A DNA stretch of 64,000 bases from Coxiellaceae bacterium (GTDB lineage Bacteria > Pseudomonadota > Gammaproteobacteria > Coxiellales > Coxiellaceae), in the NCBI GenBank assembly GCA_029210045.1, contig JARGNX010000004.1, positions 51,443 to 115,442 of the forward strand. Direction: 5' to 3'. The translations under genes and the position numbers were made by a program. Below are positions 26,038 through 34,974 of this stretch, piece after piece. The notes below the pieces were generated by a model. The model worked only from the letters and a program-made list of their open reading frames with translations, was not told where the DNA came from and ran no database searches. Positions within the stretch are counted from its first letter, which is position 1, and each line of letters opens with the position of its first letter.

Positions 26038-26346
26038 ATGTTAAAAATATTTTGCCCTTATTGTAAAGAGTATAGGGAAGAGGAAGAGTTTTCTTATGCA
26101 GGTGAAGCAAATATTAAGCGCCCAGACAATATAGATGACATAAGTGATGAGGAATTTGGGCGGTATTTGTATTTTAGAAAAAATACTAAAGGCGTGCATC
26201 ACGAGATGTGGGTACATACCATGGCATGTCGTAAATATTTTAATGTAATCAGAGACACTGTTAGTTATGAGATTCTTGGCAGTGAAAAATTGAAGCGCAA
26301 AACATCAGATAGCCGTGTGAAGGAAGGTGAGGAAGTGTGTGTATGA
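26038..26346 (+). CDS. soxD: Sarcosine oxidase delta subunit
   Basis: The small zinc-binding subunit, 102 residues. The N-terminal FCPYCKEYREEEEF gives the CxxC pair. The HEMWVHTMACRKYFNVIRDT segment (about 59-78) supplies a further His and Cys and is the family hallmark. It lies 18 bases after soxB, and its stop codon overlaps the soxA ATG (ATGA), so translation of the two is coupled. Confidence 0.94.
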   Translation: MLKIFCPYCKEYREEEEFSYAGEANIKRPDNIDDISDEEFGRYLYFRKNTKGVHHEMWVHTMACRKYFNVIRDTVSYEILGSEKLKRKTSDSRVKEGEEVCV

Positions 26347-29333
26347 CACAAGTTAATCGTTTGAGACAAGGTGGTCGAATTAAGCGAGACTCTCGCATTG
26401 ATTTTACTTTTAATGGAGTGCGGTATTCAGGATATGAAGGGGACACCATAGCAGCTGCACTGTTAGCGAATGGTATTAAAACAGTAGGCTTTAGTTTTAA
26501 ATACAGACGCCCTAGAGGTATTGTTGGTTCAGGTGCTGAGGAGCCTAATGCCATTTTTCAGTTAGATGAGGGTGCGTTTACTATTCCAAATGTGCGAGCA
26601 ACGCAAGTTGAGTTGACCGCTGGAATGGTGGTAAATAGCGTAGGACCCACCAATAGTGTGATTAAGAATTCAGTTATTGGAATGCTGCATAAATTTATGT
26701 CGCCAGGTTTTTATTACAAAACATTCATGAAGCCAAGATTCTTATGGCCGTATTTTGAAAAAGCACTGCGAGCAAATACAGGCTTAGGTCATGCGCCTAA
26801 AGAAAAAGATAAGGATGACTATGACAAGTTAACGCATTATTGTGATTTACTCATAATTGGTGCAGGCCCTGCCGGTTTAACAGCTGCATTGAATGCAGCA
26901 AATACAGCGGCACGTGTTATTGTAGTTGATGAGCAAAATGAACTGGGTGGATGTTTATTATCAGAAAATTTGATTATAAATAAAATGCCTTGTTCTGAAT
27001 GGCTTCGAGAGGCAGCTCATACATTAATGGATGCATCGAATGTTATTGTATTAACTAAAAGCATAGCTTTTGGCTATTATGATCATAATTTTGTCGCTGT
27101 TAAACAGCAATGTGCTGGTTATAAAAAGCAAGGATTGAAAGTTCGCGAGAGATTGCACCGAATACGCGCACAACAAATTATATTGGCGACCGGTTCCATA
27201 GAGCGACCGCTGGTGTTTTCAAATAATGATAGACCGGGTGTGATGCTTAATTCTGCAGTTAATACTTATGTTAGGCGGTATGGTGTTTTACCGGGTAAAA
27301 ATATTGTTTTATTTACAGCTAATGATACAGCGTACTTAACTGCTTTAGCTATTGTGGAAGTAGGTGGTAGTGTTGCTGCAATTGTTGATTGCCGTAGCGT
27401 AAGTAGGCATCCACTGTTGCATCAAGTAAAAAAGCATGGCGTTAAGGTATTATTTAAACATGCAGTGATTGATGTGAAGGGAAAAGATTCCGTCGCAGCT
27501 GCGGTCGTGGCACCGGTAGATGGTAGTGTAAAACAGGTGGTGGGTGATGCATTTGAAATAGAATGTGATCTTATAGCCAGCTCAGGAGGTTATAGCCCTG
27601 TTATACATTTGCACTCACATACGGGTTGTAGACCACAGTGGTCTGATGAATGTATTGGTTTTTTGCCTGGTAATACATTGGCAAATGTGCACGCCATTGG
27701 TGCGTGCAATGGCACAAAAAGCATTACGGCTTGTATGTCTGAAGGAGTTGATGCGACAGCTAAGGCATTGTCTCATTGCGGTATGGTGTTGGATAATGAT
27801 GCTATTGAGTATCAGGTTGAAAATGAGCATGAGATGTCATATCAAGCGGTGTTTAGTATTCCTCATGAAAAAAGTAATGCGCGGGCACCAAAACAGTTTG
27901 TTGACTTCCAGCTGGATGTCACAAAGGCTGCGATTGAGCAAGCCGCTAGTGAAAACTTTACATCGATCGAACATGTCAAACGATATACCGCTTTAGGCTT
28001 CGGGACTGATCAAGGAAAGCTTGGAAATATAAATGGTATGGCTATATTAGCTGAAAAATTAGGCCAAAGTATTCCTGAGACTGGAACAACCATTTTCAGA
28101 CCTGCTTATACACCGATTACTTTCGGCGCTATTGCTGGGCGCGATGTGAATGAGCTGTTTGACCCCGTAAGAAAAACAGCATTGCATCGTTGGCATGAAG
28201 AAAATGGTGCGAAGTTTGAAAACGTTGGGCAGTGGAAACGCCCATGGTATTATCCAAGAAATCAAGAAACTATGCACGAGGCAGTTAAGCGTGAATGTTT
28301 AGCGGTTCGTAATGGTGTCGGTATTATAGATGCCTCAACGTTGGGAAAAATTGATATACAAGGGCCTGATGCAGCAGAGTTTTTAAATCGAATTTATACT
28401 AATGCTTATTTAAAATTAGCCAGTGGAAAATGCCGTTATGGATTAATGCTAAAAGAAGATGGCATGGTGTTTGATGATGGTGTTTGTGCATGCTTAGCTG
28501 AAAATCATTATTTAATGTATACCACCTCAGGTGGTGCAGCTAGAGTGTTTGAGCATCTTGAATGCTGGCATCAAACGGAGTGGCCGGATCTAAAAGTTTA
28601 TTTTACCTCAGTGACAGATCATTATATGACTGCCACAGTAACGGGCCCTGATTCAAGAAAGGTATTATCAAAAATTTGTACTGATATAGATTTGTCGAGC
28701 GAACAATTTAAGTTTATGGATCACCGTCAAGGTACCGTTGCTGGAATCAAAGCACGTGTTTTTCGTATTAGTTTTACAGGCGAATTAACGTTTGAGGTAA
28801 ATGTTAATGCAAATTATGGTAGATATATATGGCAAGCGTTGATGGATGCTGGTTCTGAATTTAATATAACACCGTATGGCACAGAAGCAATGCATGTATT
28901 GCGTGCAGAAAAAGGTTTTATTATCGCCGGACAAGATACCGATGGTTCAGTAACGCCGGTTGATTTGAATATGAATTGGGTGTTGTCAAAGAAAAAAGCT
29001 TTTAGCTATATTGGTAAAAGAGGTCTTTCACGCGAAGATTTGTGCAGGAAAGATAGAAAACAACTGGTTGGTTTGGTCACAAAGCACCCGAATACAGTGA
29101 TTCCCGAGGGCGCTCAAATTACGTTTGGTGGCTCATCTGATATGCAAGGACATGTGACTTCTAGTTATTACAGCCCTGTTTTAAAGCAGTCTATTGCTTT
29201 AGCGTTGATTAAATCAGGATTAAATCGTATGGGAGAAACAGTGTGTTGTTACGACCCTGCAGTTGGAAAGATTAATGCAACGATTACTGAATCAATTTTT
29301 TATGATAAGGCAGGAGAGCGCCAACATGTATAG
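26343..29333 (+). CDS. soxA: Sarcosine oxidase alpha subunit
   Basis: A 996-residue multidomain subunit. It has an N-terminal 2Fe-2S-like ferredoxin fold (about 10-95), a pyridine-nucleotide disulfide oxidoreductase domain with LIIGAGPAGLTAALNAA at about 170-186, and a C-terminal aminomethyltransferase-like (GcvT) folate-binding domain from about 600 to the end. The frame opens at GTG 26337, but ATG 26343 in ATGA with the soxD stop, preceded by GGAAGGTGAGGAAG, is the natural start. It overlaps soxG by eight bases. Confidence 0.96.
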   Translation: MTQVNRLRQGGRIKRDSRIDFTFNGVRYSGYEGDTIAAALLANGIKTVGFSFKYRRPRGIVGSGAEEPNAIFQLDEGAFTIPNVRATQVELTAGMVVNSVGPTNSVIKNSVIGMLHKFMSPGFYYKTFMKPRFLWPYFEKALRANTGLGHAPKEKDKDDYDKLTHYCDLLIIGAGPAGLTAALNAANTAARVIVVDEQNELGGCLLSENLIINKMPCSEWLREAAHTLMDASNVIVLTKSIAFGYYDHNFVAVKQQCAGYKKQGLKVRERLHRIRAQQIILATGSIERPLVFSNNDRPGVMLNSAVNTYVRRYGVLPGKNIVLFTANDTAYLTALAIVEVGGSVAAIVDCRSVSRHPLLHQVKKHGVKVLFKHAVIDVKGKDSVAAAVVAPVDGSVKQVVGDAFEIECDLIASSGGYSPVIHLHSHTGCRPQWSDECIGFLPGNTLANVHAIGACNGTKSITACMSEGVDATAKALSHCGMVLDNDAIEYQVENEHEMSYQAVFSIPHEKSNARAPKQFVDFQLDVTKAAIEQAASENFTSIEHVKRYTALGFGTDQGKLGNINGMAILAEKLGQSIPETGTTIFRPAYTPITFGAIAGRDVNELFDPVRKTALHRWHEENGAKFENVGQWKRPWYYPRNQETMHEAVKRECLAVRNGVGIIDASTLGKIDIQGPDAAEFLNRIYTNAYLKLASGKCRYGLMLKEDGMVFDDGVCACLAENHYLMYTTSGGAARVFEHLECWHQTEWPDLKVYFTSVTDHYMTATVTGPDSRKVLSKICTDIDLSSEQFKFMDHRQGTVAGIKARVFRISFTGELTFEVNVNANYGRYIWQALMDAGSEFNITPYGTEAMHVLRAEKGFIIAGQDTDGSVTPVDLNMNWVLSKKKAFSYIGKRGLSREDLCRKDRKQLVGLVTKHPNTVIPEGAQITFGGSSDMQGHVTSSYYSPVLKQSIALALIKSGLNRMGETVCCYDPAVGKINATITESIFYDKAGERQHV

Positions 29334-29919
29334 TGCTGATATCGAATCAAGAAAAGAGTCGCCACTTTTTTATCTCAACACGGAGTTGTTAAACTGCAAG
29401 AGTAATAGCTCATCGTTGCGTATATCAGAAGTGTCAAATAATGCATATTTTGTTCTAAGGGGTGATAAGAATTCTACACACTTAGAGGCAGCATTATATA
29501 AGCATTTAAAATTGTATTTACCACAAGAACCAAAAGAAATGGCCAAAAGTGCCAGCGCAAAAATATTTTATATTTCATTTGATGAATGGCTTATTGTGGT
29601 TGATGAGGCGTTGTTTGCACGCGTTGATGTTAGTTTGCGTGCTGATCTTTCTGGTCATTTTCAGTTAGTTGATAATTCGGGGGGTATGACCCAGCTTTAT
29701 TTATGTGGTGCAGATGTACAGGAGGTTATGCAGAAAGTTTGTAGTTATGATTTGCACCCTCGTCAGTTTCCTATCGGTGCGTGTGTGCAGACTAAAATTG
29801 CGAAAAGCTCCGGTCTTGTGGTAAGGGTAAGTGAGTTTGGTTTTGCTTTATATATAAGGCGTAGCTTTTCATACTACATTGCGTCATGGTGTATAGATGC
29901 TGCCAGAGAGTACGGCTAG
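29326..29919 (+). CDS. soxG: Sarcosine oxidase gamma subunit
   Basis: The 197-residue small subunit that bridges alpha and beta. It has the SoxG/GcvT-like fold, with YDLHPRQFPIGACVQTKIAK (about 142-161) and the terminal FALYIRRSFSYYIASWCIDAA. The frame extends upstream inside soxA, but ATG 29326 after GGAGAG is the expected start. It is the last gene of the operon. The glyA and purU genes that neighbour sox in some bacteria are not here. Confidence 0.9.
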   Translation: MYSADIESRKESPLFYLNTELLNCKSNSSSLRISEVSNNAYFVLRGDKNSTHLEAALYKHLKLYLPQEPKEMAKSASAKIFYISFDEWLIVVDEALFARVDVSLRADLSGHFQLVDNSGGMTQLYLCGADVQEVMQKVCSYDLHPRQFPIGACVQTKIAKSSGLVVRVSEFGFALYIRRSFSYYIASWCIDAAREYG

Positions 29920-30026
29920 TGCGCTAGGTATGTCTAAAATCAATAGATAGTAATAGAAATAAACCGTTTTTGATGCCTGCTTTTGTTTGTTATTGTGCCA
30001 CTTAGAATAATATAAAGTGAGTGGCT

Positions 30027-30824
30027 ATGAGTAGATCAAACTATGTTGAAATGGAAGGTAATGAGGGTTTAACACCCATGCATGCCAGCAAAAATTGCAA
30101 TAAATATTTGTTAGGTTTGCCAACGGCGGTACATAAACAAGCATTTATAAGCACCGCATGGCTGTCATTAGTACCCGGTCTGATTACTTTATGCTGTGCC
30201 ACGTTACCTTATCTAGAACAGTTTACCCGTATTCATTTACCGTCATCATCGGCAGGGATAAGCGAAGCGTTTCAACATCAAGCCGATCATGATATGGGTA
30301 ATGTGCTTCCTGTTGTATCGAGTGTATTATTTATCGCAGTTTTTGCTGTAATGCGGTTTTGTCTGTATTTTTCGTTACTGAATAACGGTGATGATAAGCT
30401 AGGTATGCCGTGTGTCACTATTAAATGTAAGCAGGCGCCTCATCAAGGGCTGTTACGTTATGCTACACCAGTAATTGTTACAGCTCGAGTCGCAATAGCG
30501 GTCTCATTAGGTATTGTATTGCCTATCGTATACGGCAATATGGATATCGATGGTGCAGTAAAAGGGGCAAAAGACCAATGTGCGCCACTGTTTGATAATC
30601 CATCACAGGCGATGACGTGTGCGCAGAGTTTTTTTAAGCAGCATTGTCAGCCTTTTAGGCAAGTCTGGTGGACGGTATTCGCCGTATCGGCTGCCATTTT
30701 AGTATTAGACCTTGCTTTGTTATGTTGCCAAAATAAAGTTGATAAAAAGCCTGTATTAGAAACACAGCTTATTGATTTAGAAGCTAAGCGAGATGGTACA
30801 CGGACAATGTACAGCAGCATATAG
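30027..30824 (+). CDS. Hypothetical four-helix membrane protein
   Basis: A 265-residue protein that I do not recognise. Four hydrophobic segments are seen (about 40-62, 92-116, 146-168 and 213-234). A polar loop with three to four cysteines lies between the third and fourth (QCAPLF, TCAQSFFKQHCQPF), and a charged C-terminal tail follows. GTG 30021 is an alternative start. The layout, including the Cys loop before the last helix, resembles the unrelated-looking protein at 41000-41680. It ends one base before the converging phosphoesterase gene. Confidence 0.65.
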   Translation: MSRSNYVEMEGNEGLTPMHASKNCNKYLLGLPTAVHKQAFISTAWLSLVPGLITLCCATLPYLEQFTRIHLPSSSAGISEAFQHQADHDMGNVLPVVSSVLFIAVFAVMRFCLYFSLLNNGDDKLGMPCVTIKCKQAPHQGLLRYATPVIVTARVAIAVSLGIVLPIVYGNMDIDGAVKGAKDQCAPLFDNPSQAMTCAQSFFKQHCQPFRQVWWTVFAVSAAILVLDLALLCCQNKVDKKPVLETQLIDLEAKRDGTRTMYSSI

Positions 30825-30825
30825 T

Positions 30826-31632
30826 TTAGATAGTTATGATTTTTTGAATCGCCGGGCGATAAAAGTCCGCATGACCTGTGTTTACACTAAGATTGGATGC
30901 TGGTTGATAAAAGGCATTACCATGTGTGTGGCCACATAGCACATCAAATGTAATGTTGGGGTATTGCTTAGCTAAGGCTAATAAAATATCACCAGTGGCT
31001 TTTGAAGCATAAAATGGCAAATGATAAATGCTGCTCATTTTTTCGCGATAAACGCTCGATTCTTTAAAGGGTGGCACATGAGTAAGCACGAGAATTCTCT
31101 TGGGCTGGTTTGATTCAATTACTTGATGGACTTGCTGTGCTAGCATTGCCGCATCATGATCTGCTAGCTCCTGCATTTTTTTCAATAAGCCTTCCTCACC
31201 ATTTTGTTTGCTTTTGACGAGATCATCAATCAAGCAGTTTACTTTCTTCGATAGGCGGCTATTTTCATAATCGCCATATCTGCCATCTGCCCAGCCGTCT
31301 TGACCAACTAATGCTGTATGCTCGTTGAGTTGGTGCGTAGCAAACGGCAACCAATGCAAATGTTTCTCGGTTTGAGTGAGTTCACTGACATTTTGGCGAA
31401 CGTTCTTCACACTGCCGCCATAGTAGTCATGATTACCTAATACAAAGTAGGTGGGTTTATTGATATGGTCAGACATTTCCTTTATAACGGCTGAAAAATT
31501 GGTGGCATCAACAATATCACCCGTAATCAATAAGCCATCACATTCACTTTGCACGATTGAGTTATAAAATACCTGGCGTTGATCCGGCTCAACAAAGTTG
31601 AGGTGGATGTCGGTCATCCAGGCCATTTTCAT
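30826..31632 (-). CDS. Calcineurin-like metallophosphoesterase
   Basis: A 268-residue cytosolic hydrolase with the complete dinuclear metal site of the family: D8-x-H10 in TDIH, GDIVDA (about 38-43), GNHDYYGG (about 67-74), THVPP, and GHTHGN near the C-terminus. It may act on phosphodiesters such as cyclic nucleotides or on phosphoproteins; the substrate cannot be assigned. It lies 146 bases downstream of the kinase-like gene on the same strand and could share its transcript. Confidence 0.9.
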   Translation of the reverse strand: MKMAWMTDIHLNFVEPDQRQVFYNSIVQSECDGLLITGDIVDATNFSAVIKEMSDHINKPTYFVLGNHDYYGGSVKNVRQNVSELTQTEKHLHWLPFATHQLNEHTALVGQDGWADGRYGDYENSRLSKKVNCLIDDLVKSKQNGEEGLLKKMQELADHDAAMLAQQVHQVIESNQPKRILVLTHVPPFKESSVYREKMSSIYHLPFYASKATGDILLALAKQYPNITFDVLCGHTHGNAFYQPASNLSVNTGHADFYRPAIQKIITI

Positions 31633-31778
31633 GCCTTTTTACCTTGTAGTGAAATGTGCGATATTATTAATGATTTCAATAAGATATATGTGTGTTTGCC
31701 GGTGTGCATGCTGACTATTCCCCTTACCAATACCATTAACAGTATAGATGATCATACTGCTGCTACAGTGGTGTGGTA

Positions 31779-33578
31779 TTAGGCGGGTGTGATGCTGTTT
31801 GACGATTGTTTTTGTTCCTTGTCATGAGAGGCGCTTACCGCCTGTAGGATATGCGATTTATACTCATAGTAGCCTCGTAGACGATCCTTAAGTCGGCTGT
31901 GGCGTTGGCGTTCGGTCGACAATATTTCACCTGTTTTGTTGGATATCTTCATTTCATTTAAATGATCTCGTGTTATAGCTCTAGCATATGATTTGCTAGT
32001 TTTACTACGAATGCCAAATAAATGAAAACATGAATTAATGCGACGGTCTATCGTATATTGCTGTGCTACAGCGGTAGCAGCCTTTGCAAGTAAGGTGTTG
32101 TGGATAGAGTTAAATTGCTGAAAATATTTTTTAATAAAACTGTCGTCACCACGCATGGATTGATGGATGCCTGCTAAGTTCAAGGTATCTAATATTTCAG
32201 GATTGTTTTGCTGGCAGCTATCCAGTAGAAAAAACAGCAGATATTGATCTGCTATTGTCTCGGTTTTAATGTTTTCAATTGCTCGTTTTAAATCATTGGT
32301 ACGATCGTGAACGACACGTGATTTGTCTAAATCATAGCGATGGTGTTTTGGCTGGGCGCGAAGATGGTCTTTAATTTGTTGTTGGGCGTTTCCTATATGC
32401 GTAGTATGATTTTTTTCTAAATCCTTGTCACTGATAATCAGTGCTTGTTTTATTGCGGTTAAACGATTCGTAAGTTTCGTTTTATATGTTTCAATTTCAT
32501 TTTCTGGCAGTCCTGCGGTTTGACATTGCTTGACTATCATTTCTTCTATTTGAACTTGCTTATGCCACAGTTTAATAAAGCACACTTTTGTACGTTGTTG
32601 ATGATGCTTGCCCTTTACAGCACAGGCTACTGAGCGATATCCGTCATTTTGCATATTCCAATTAAGGCCGGAAGGTAGTTTCGCAGGGGATTTTCTGTTG
32701 CCTGAGATTAAGTTTGGTAAGCCGGCTATATTATCAGGCGCAAACCATTCTTTACCTTTTTTTTCTTCTAGGTTAAACAGCATAGAACTATCATGATCAA
32801 TGACGACCATTTGCTTGTTAGCGGTTACAAGTTGATTACCTGGTTTATGATCTGTCGCACCTACGATAAATGCTAGCAGCATACTTTCAGTAAAAAGCTC
32901 AGGTTGTTTGCGACGGCTACTGAACTGCGGAGTCTCTATTTGTTTAGTGTAGGGTATGTATTCACTGGCAACGGAGTAGCTTCCATCATCAATGATTAAA
33001 TCGTGTTTAGGGTAGGGCTGGCCAAGAGCAATCGCAAAGATATTGCCAATGATAACGGACTCCAGTGCGATTTTCTTGGCTCTGTTTGATGCTGGGATGA
33101 TTTCCTTTTTTACGACTACACTGCCATTGTGATAGTGTAGTGGTGGCGTTGCTTGGGATTGCATCGCATTGGTTTGGTGTGTTGTGTCGTGTGATTTCAC
33201 AGTGTTTATCAACACACTAGTATCGTTAGTTTTTTCACTTGCTTCTTCTGCTTTTATTTCATTGTACTGGCTTGCTTTTTGTTCTGGCGGTGGGTTGATT
33301 AGCTGTTGCAAATCATCATCGATCAGTTGGCTTTTCCTGCCGCGCGTGCTGCCATGTTGGAATAAATCACTCTGCCCCAGGTTTTCCATGATCAATTGCA
33401 TCTGTGCGATTTTCACTTGTTCAGCTTCAAAGGTATTTCCCAAGCGTTGCGCCAGTGTATTCAGTAAGCGTTGATAGGCTATTTGGGCTGCTATTTTTCG
33501 TTTATTATTACCGGTTATAGTAATGTATGTATTAAGTTTACTTAGCAATTCGGTCGCGAATGATACGGCGGATGCCAT
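31779..33578 (-). CDS. Kinase-like protein, effector candidate
   Basis: A 599-residue protein with no signal peptide. Residues about 150-270 read as an atypical kinase core related to PI3/4-kinase or HipA types: a lysine after three valines (V154-K157/K158), a glutamate in ALESVIIGNIF (E173), a hinge-like SEYIPY (205-210), the catalytic-loop pattern D243-H-K-P-G-N248, and a metal-binding I-D261-H-D263. The N-terminal 100 residues are helical and the C-terminal half is a long helical region. The GC content and style match the other large accessory proteins. Lipid, protein or nucleotide substrate is unknown, and the assignment rests on motif order only. Confidence 0.68.
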   Translation of the reverse strand: MASAVSFATELLSKLNTYITITGNNKRKIAAQIAYQRLLNTLAQRLGNTFEAEQVKIAQMQLIMENLGQSDLFQHGSTRGRKSQLIDDDLQQLINPPPEQKASQYNEIKAEEASEKTNDTSVLINTVKSHDTTHQTNAMQSQATPPLHYHNGSVVVKKEIIPASNRAKKIALESVIIGNIFAIALGQPYPKHDLIIDDGSYSVASEYIPYTKQIETPQFSSRRKQPELFTESMLLAFIVGATDHKPGNQLVTANKQMVVIDHDSSMLFNLEEKKGKEWFAPDNIAGLPNLISGNRKSPAKLPSGLNWNMQNDGYRSVACAVKGKHHQQRTKVCFIKLWHKQVQIEEMIVKQCQTAGLPENEIETYKTKLTNRLTAIKQALIISDKDLEKNHTTHIGNAQQQIKDHLRAQPKHHRYDLDKSRVVHDRTNDLKRAIENIKTETIADQYLLFFLLDSCQQNNPEILDTLNLAGIHQSMRGDDSFIKKYFQQFNSIHNTLLAKAATAVAQQYTIDRRINSCFHLFGIRSKTSKSYARAITRDHLNEMKISNKTGEILSTERQRHSRLKDRLRGYYEYKSHILQAVSASHDKEQKQSSNSITPA

Positions 33579-33783
33579 GTTTCACCTCATAGTGCTTTAC
33601 TGTTCTTCGTACATGCTTCTGTTTAGATTCGACTTTAACTAATAAGTTACCATGATTGTCGAATTTCAACTAATCACATGTTTTCATTTCTATTTATCAA
33701 TATTACTGATGAAGCAACTTGATAGGCTTGTTGTGTCGGATTTGCTAGACTAGCGGAAGATTTGTTGAGGAGGGGTTAAAAGC

Positions 33784-34950
33784 GTGAGAATACTATTTCG
33801 TCTATTGATTACTGGTTTTACGTTAATTGCTTTTGGTTGTGCATTTGCGGCTACGACTAAAGCTAAGTCGTCTTTAGAGCAACAGTTGCAGAAAATGGCA
33901 AAAAATGTGCAGCAGCATTATGATATTTCAGCACTTTCTATAGCGGTGAAATTACCCAATAAGGTGGAACCACTGTTAATTACCATGGGCACAACACAGA
34001 GTGATAATAAGCAAGCAGTCACGGCAGACAGTTTATTTCAAGTGGGCAGTTTGACCAAAACATTCACTGCGGCACTAGTGATGGGTGCGGTGGCAAAAGG
34101 GCAGTTACGCTTGGATGACACGCTTGGCAAATGGTTACCGCAATATAAAAAGTGGCGTCGAATCACTATTAATCAGTTAATTAACCAAACCAGCGGTTTA
34201 CCGGATTATCATGCTTCAAAGAACTGGTGGGGTAGGTTGTATAAAAATGCTAACAAGGTATGGACTTCACAGGAATTGATGGCGGCGGCATATCCGTTGC
34301 CAGTGAATTTTAAGGCTGGTCATGCATGGGCGTATTCGAATACCAACTATGTGTTGCTGGGTATGATCGTATCGAAGGCGACAAAACAGCCGACGACAAA
34401 ACTGATGCAAGCGTTGTTTACCAAGTATCAACTGAACTCTACTTATTACCTACCACAGGTTTATCCCAAAGATATTATGGCTCGAATGGTTCATGGGTAC
34501 CGTTTGAAAAAAGATCAAACCAGTCTGAATGGTTCTTGGTTAAGCACGGCGGGTGGCATGGTATCGACTCCAGCAGATATTTTAAAGTGGGATCAGATGG
34601 ACATAAAGAAACCGCGTTATTATGTGGGTGTTAACAATGGTCAGCGCAGTCGTTTATTAAAGAATACTGCTTATGGCTTTGGGGTGTTTCGTTTAAATAC
34701 ACCGCAAGGTTTGTTGTATTTTACCCCTGGTTTAACGCCGGGTTATGTGAGCTTGATGGCGTATGAGCCGTGTGCGGGTGCGTATTTTAGTTATTCCGCG
34801 TCGCGAGCGCCGTTGCCTGGTTTTCATGGCTATATGATGACTGAATTGATGAAGGTGCTAAATCAATATAGTATTAAAAAGGGTTTTAAAGCGCCGACGT
34901 ATTGTAAGCGGCTAAAGCCAGCGAAACGGTTTCGGTTTCCCAAAATTTAA
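33784..34950 (+). CDS. Serine beta-lactamase-like hydrolase (class C/esterase family)
   Basis: A 388-residue exported penicillin-binding-type hydrolase. It has a signal peptide to about residue 23 (FGCAFAA). The catalytic S89-L-T-K92 is in place, followed by Y184-S-N186. The third motif, usually HxG or KTG, appears to be TPGLTPGY, so its active-site variant is unusual. Members include beta-lactamases, D-aminopeptidases and esterases, so antibiotic resistance should not be assumed. The start is GTG 33784 with GAGGAGGGG upstream. It lies 24 bases before an MFS gene, so the two are likely co-transcribed. Confidence 0.88.
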   Translation: MRILFRLLITGFTLIAFGCAFAATTKAKSSLEQQLQKMAKNVQQHYDISALSIAVKLPNKVEPLLITMGTTQSDNKQAVTADSLFQVGSLTKTFTAALVMGAVAKGQLRLDDTLGKWLPQYKKWRRITINQLINQTSGLPDYHASKNWWGRLYKNANKVWTSQELMAAAYPLPVNFKAGHAWAYSNTNYVLLGMIVSKATKQPTTKLMQALFTKYQLNSTYYLPQVYPKDIMARMVHGYRLKKDQTSLNGSWLSTAGGMVSTPADILKWDQMDIKKPRYYVGVNNGQRSRLLKNTAYGFGVFRLNTPQGLLYFTPGLTPGYVSLMAYEPCAGAYFSYSASRAPLPGFHGYMMTELMKVLNQYSIKKGFKAPTYCKRLKPAKRFRFPKI

Positions 34951-34974
34951 CATTGGTGCAGGTGGAGTAAGGTA

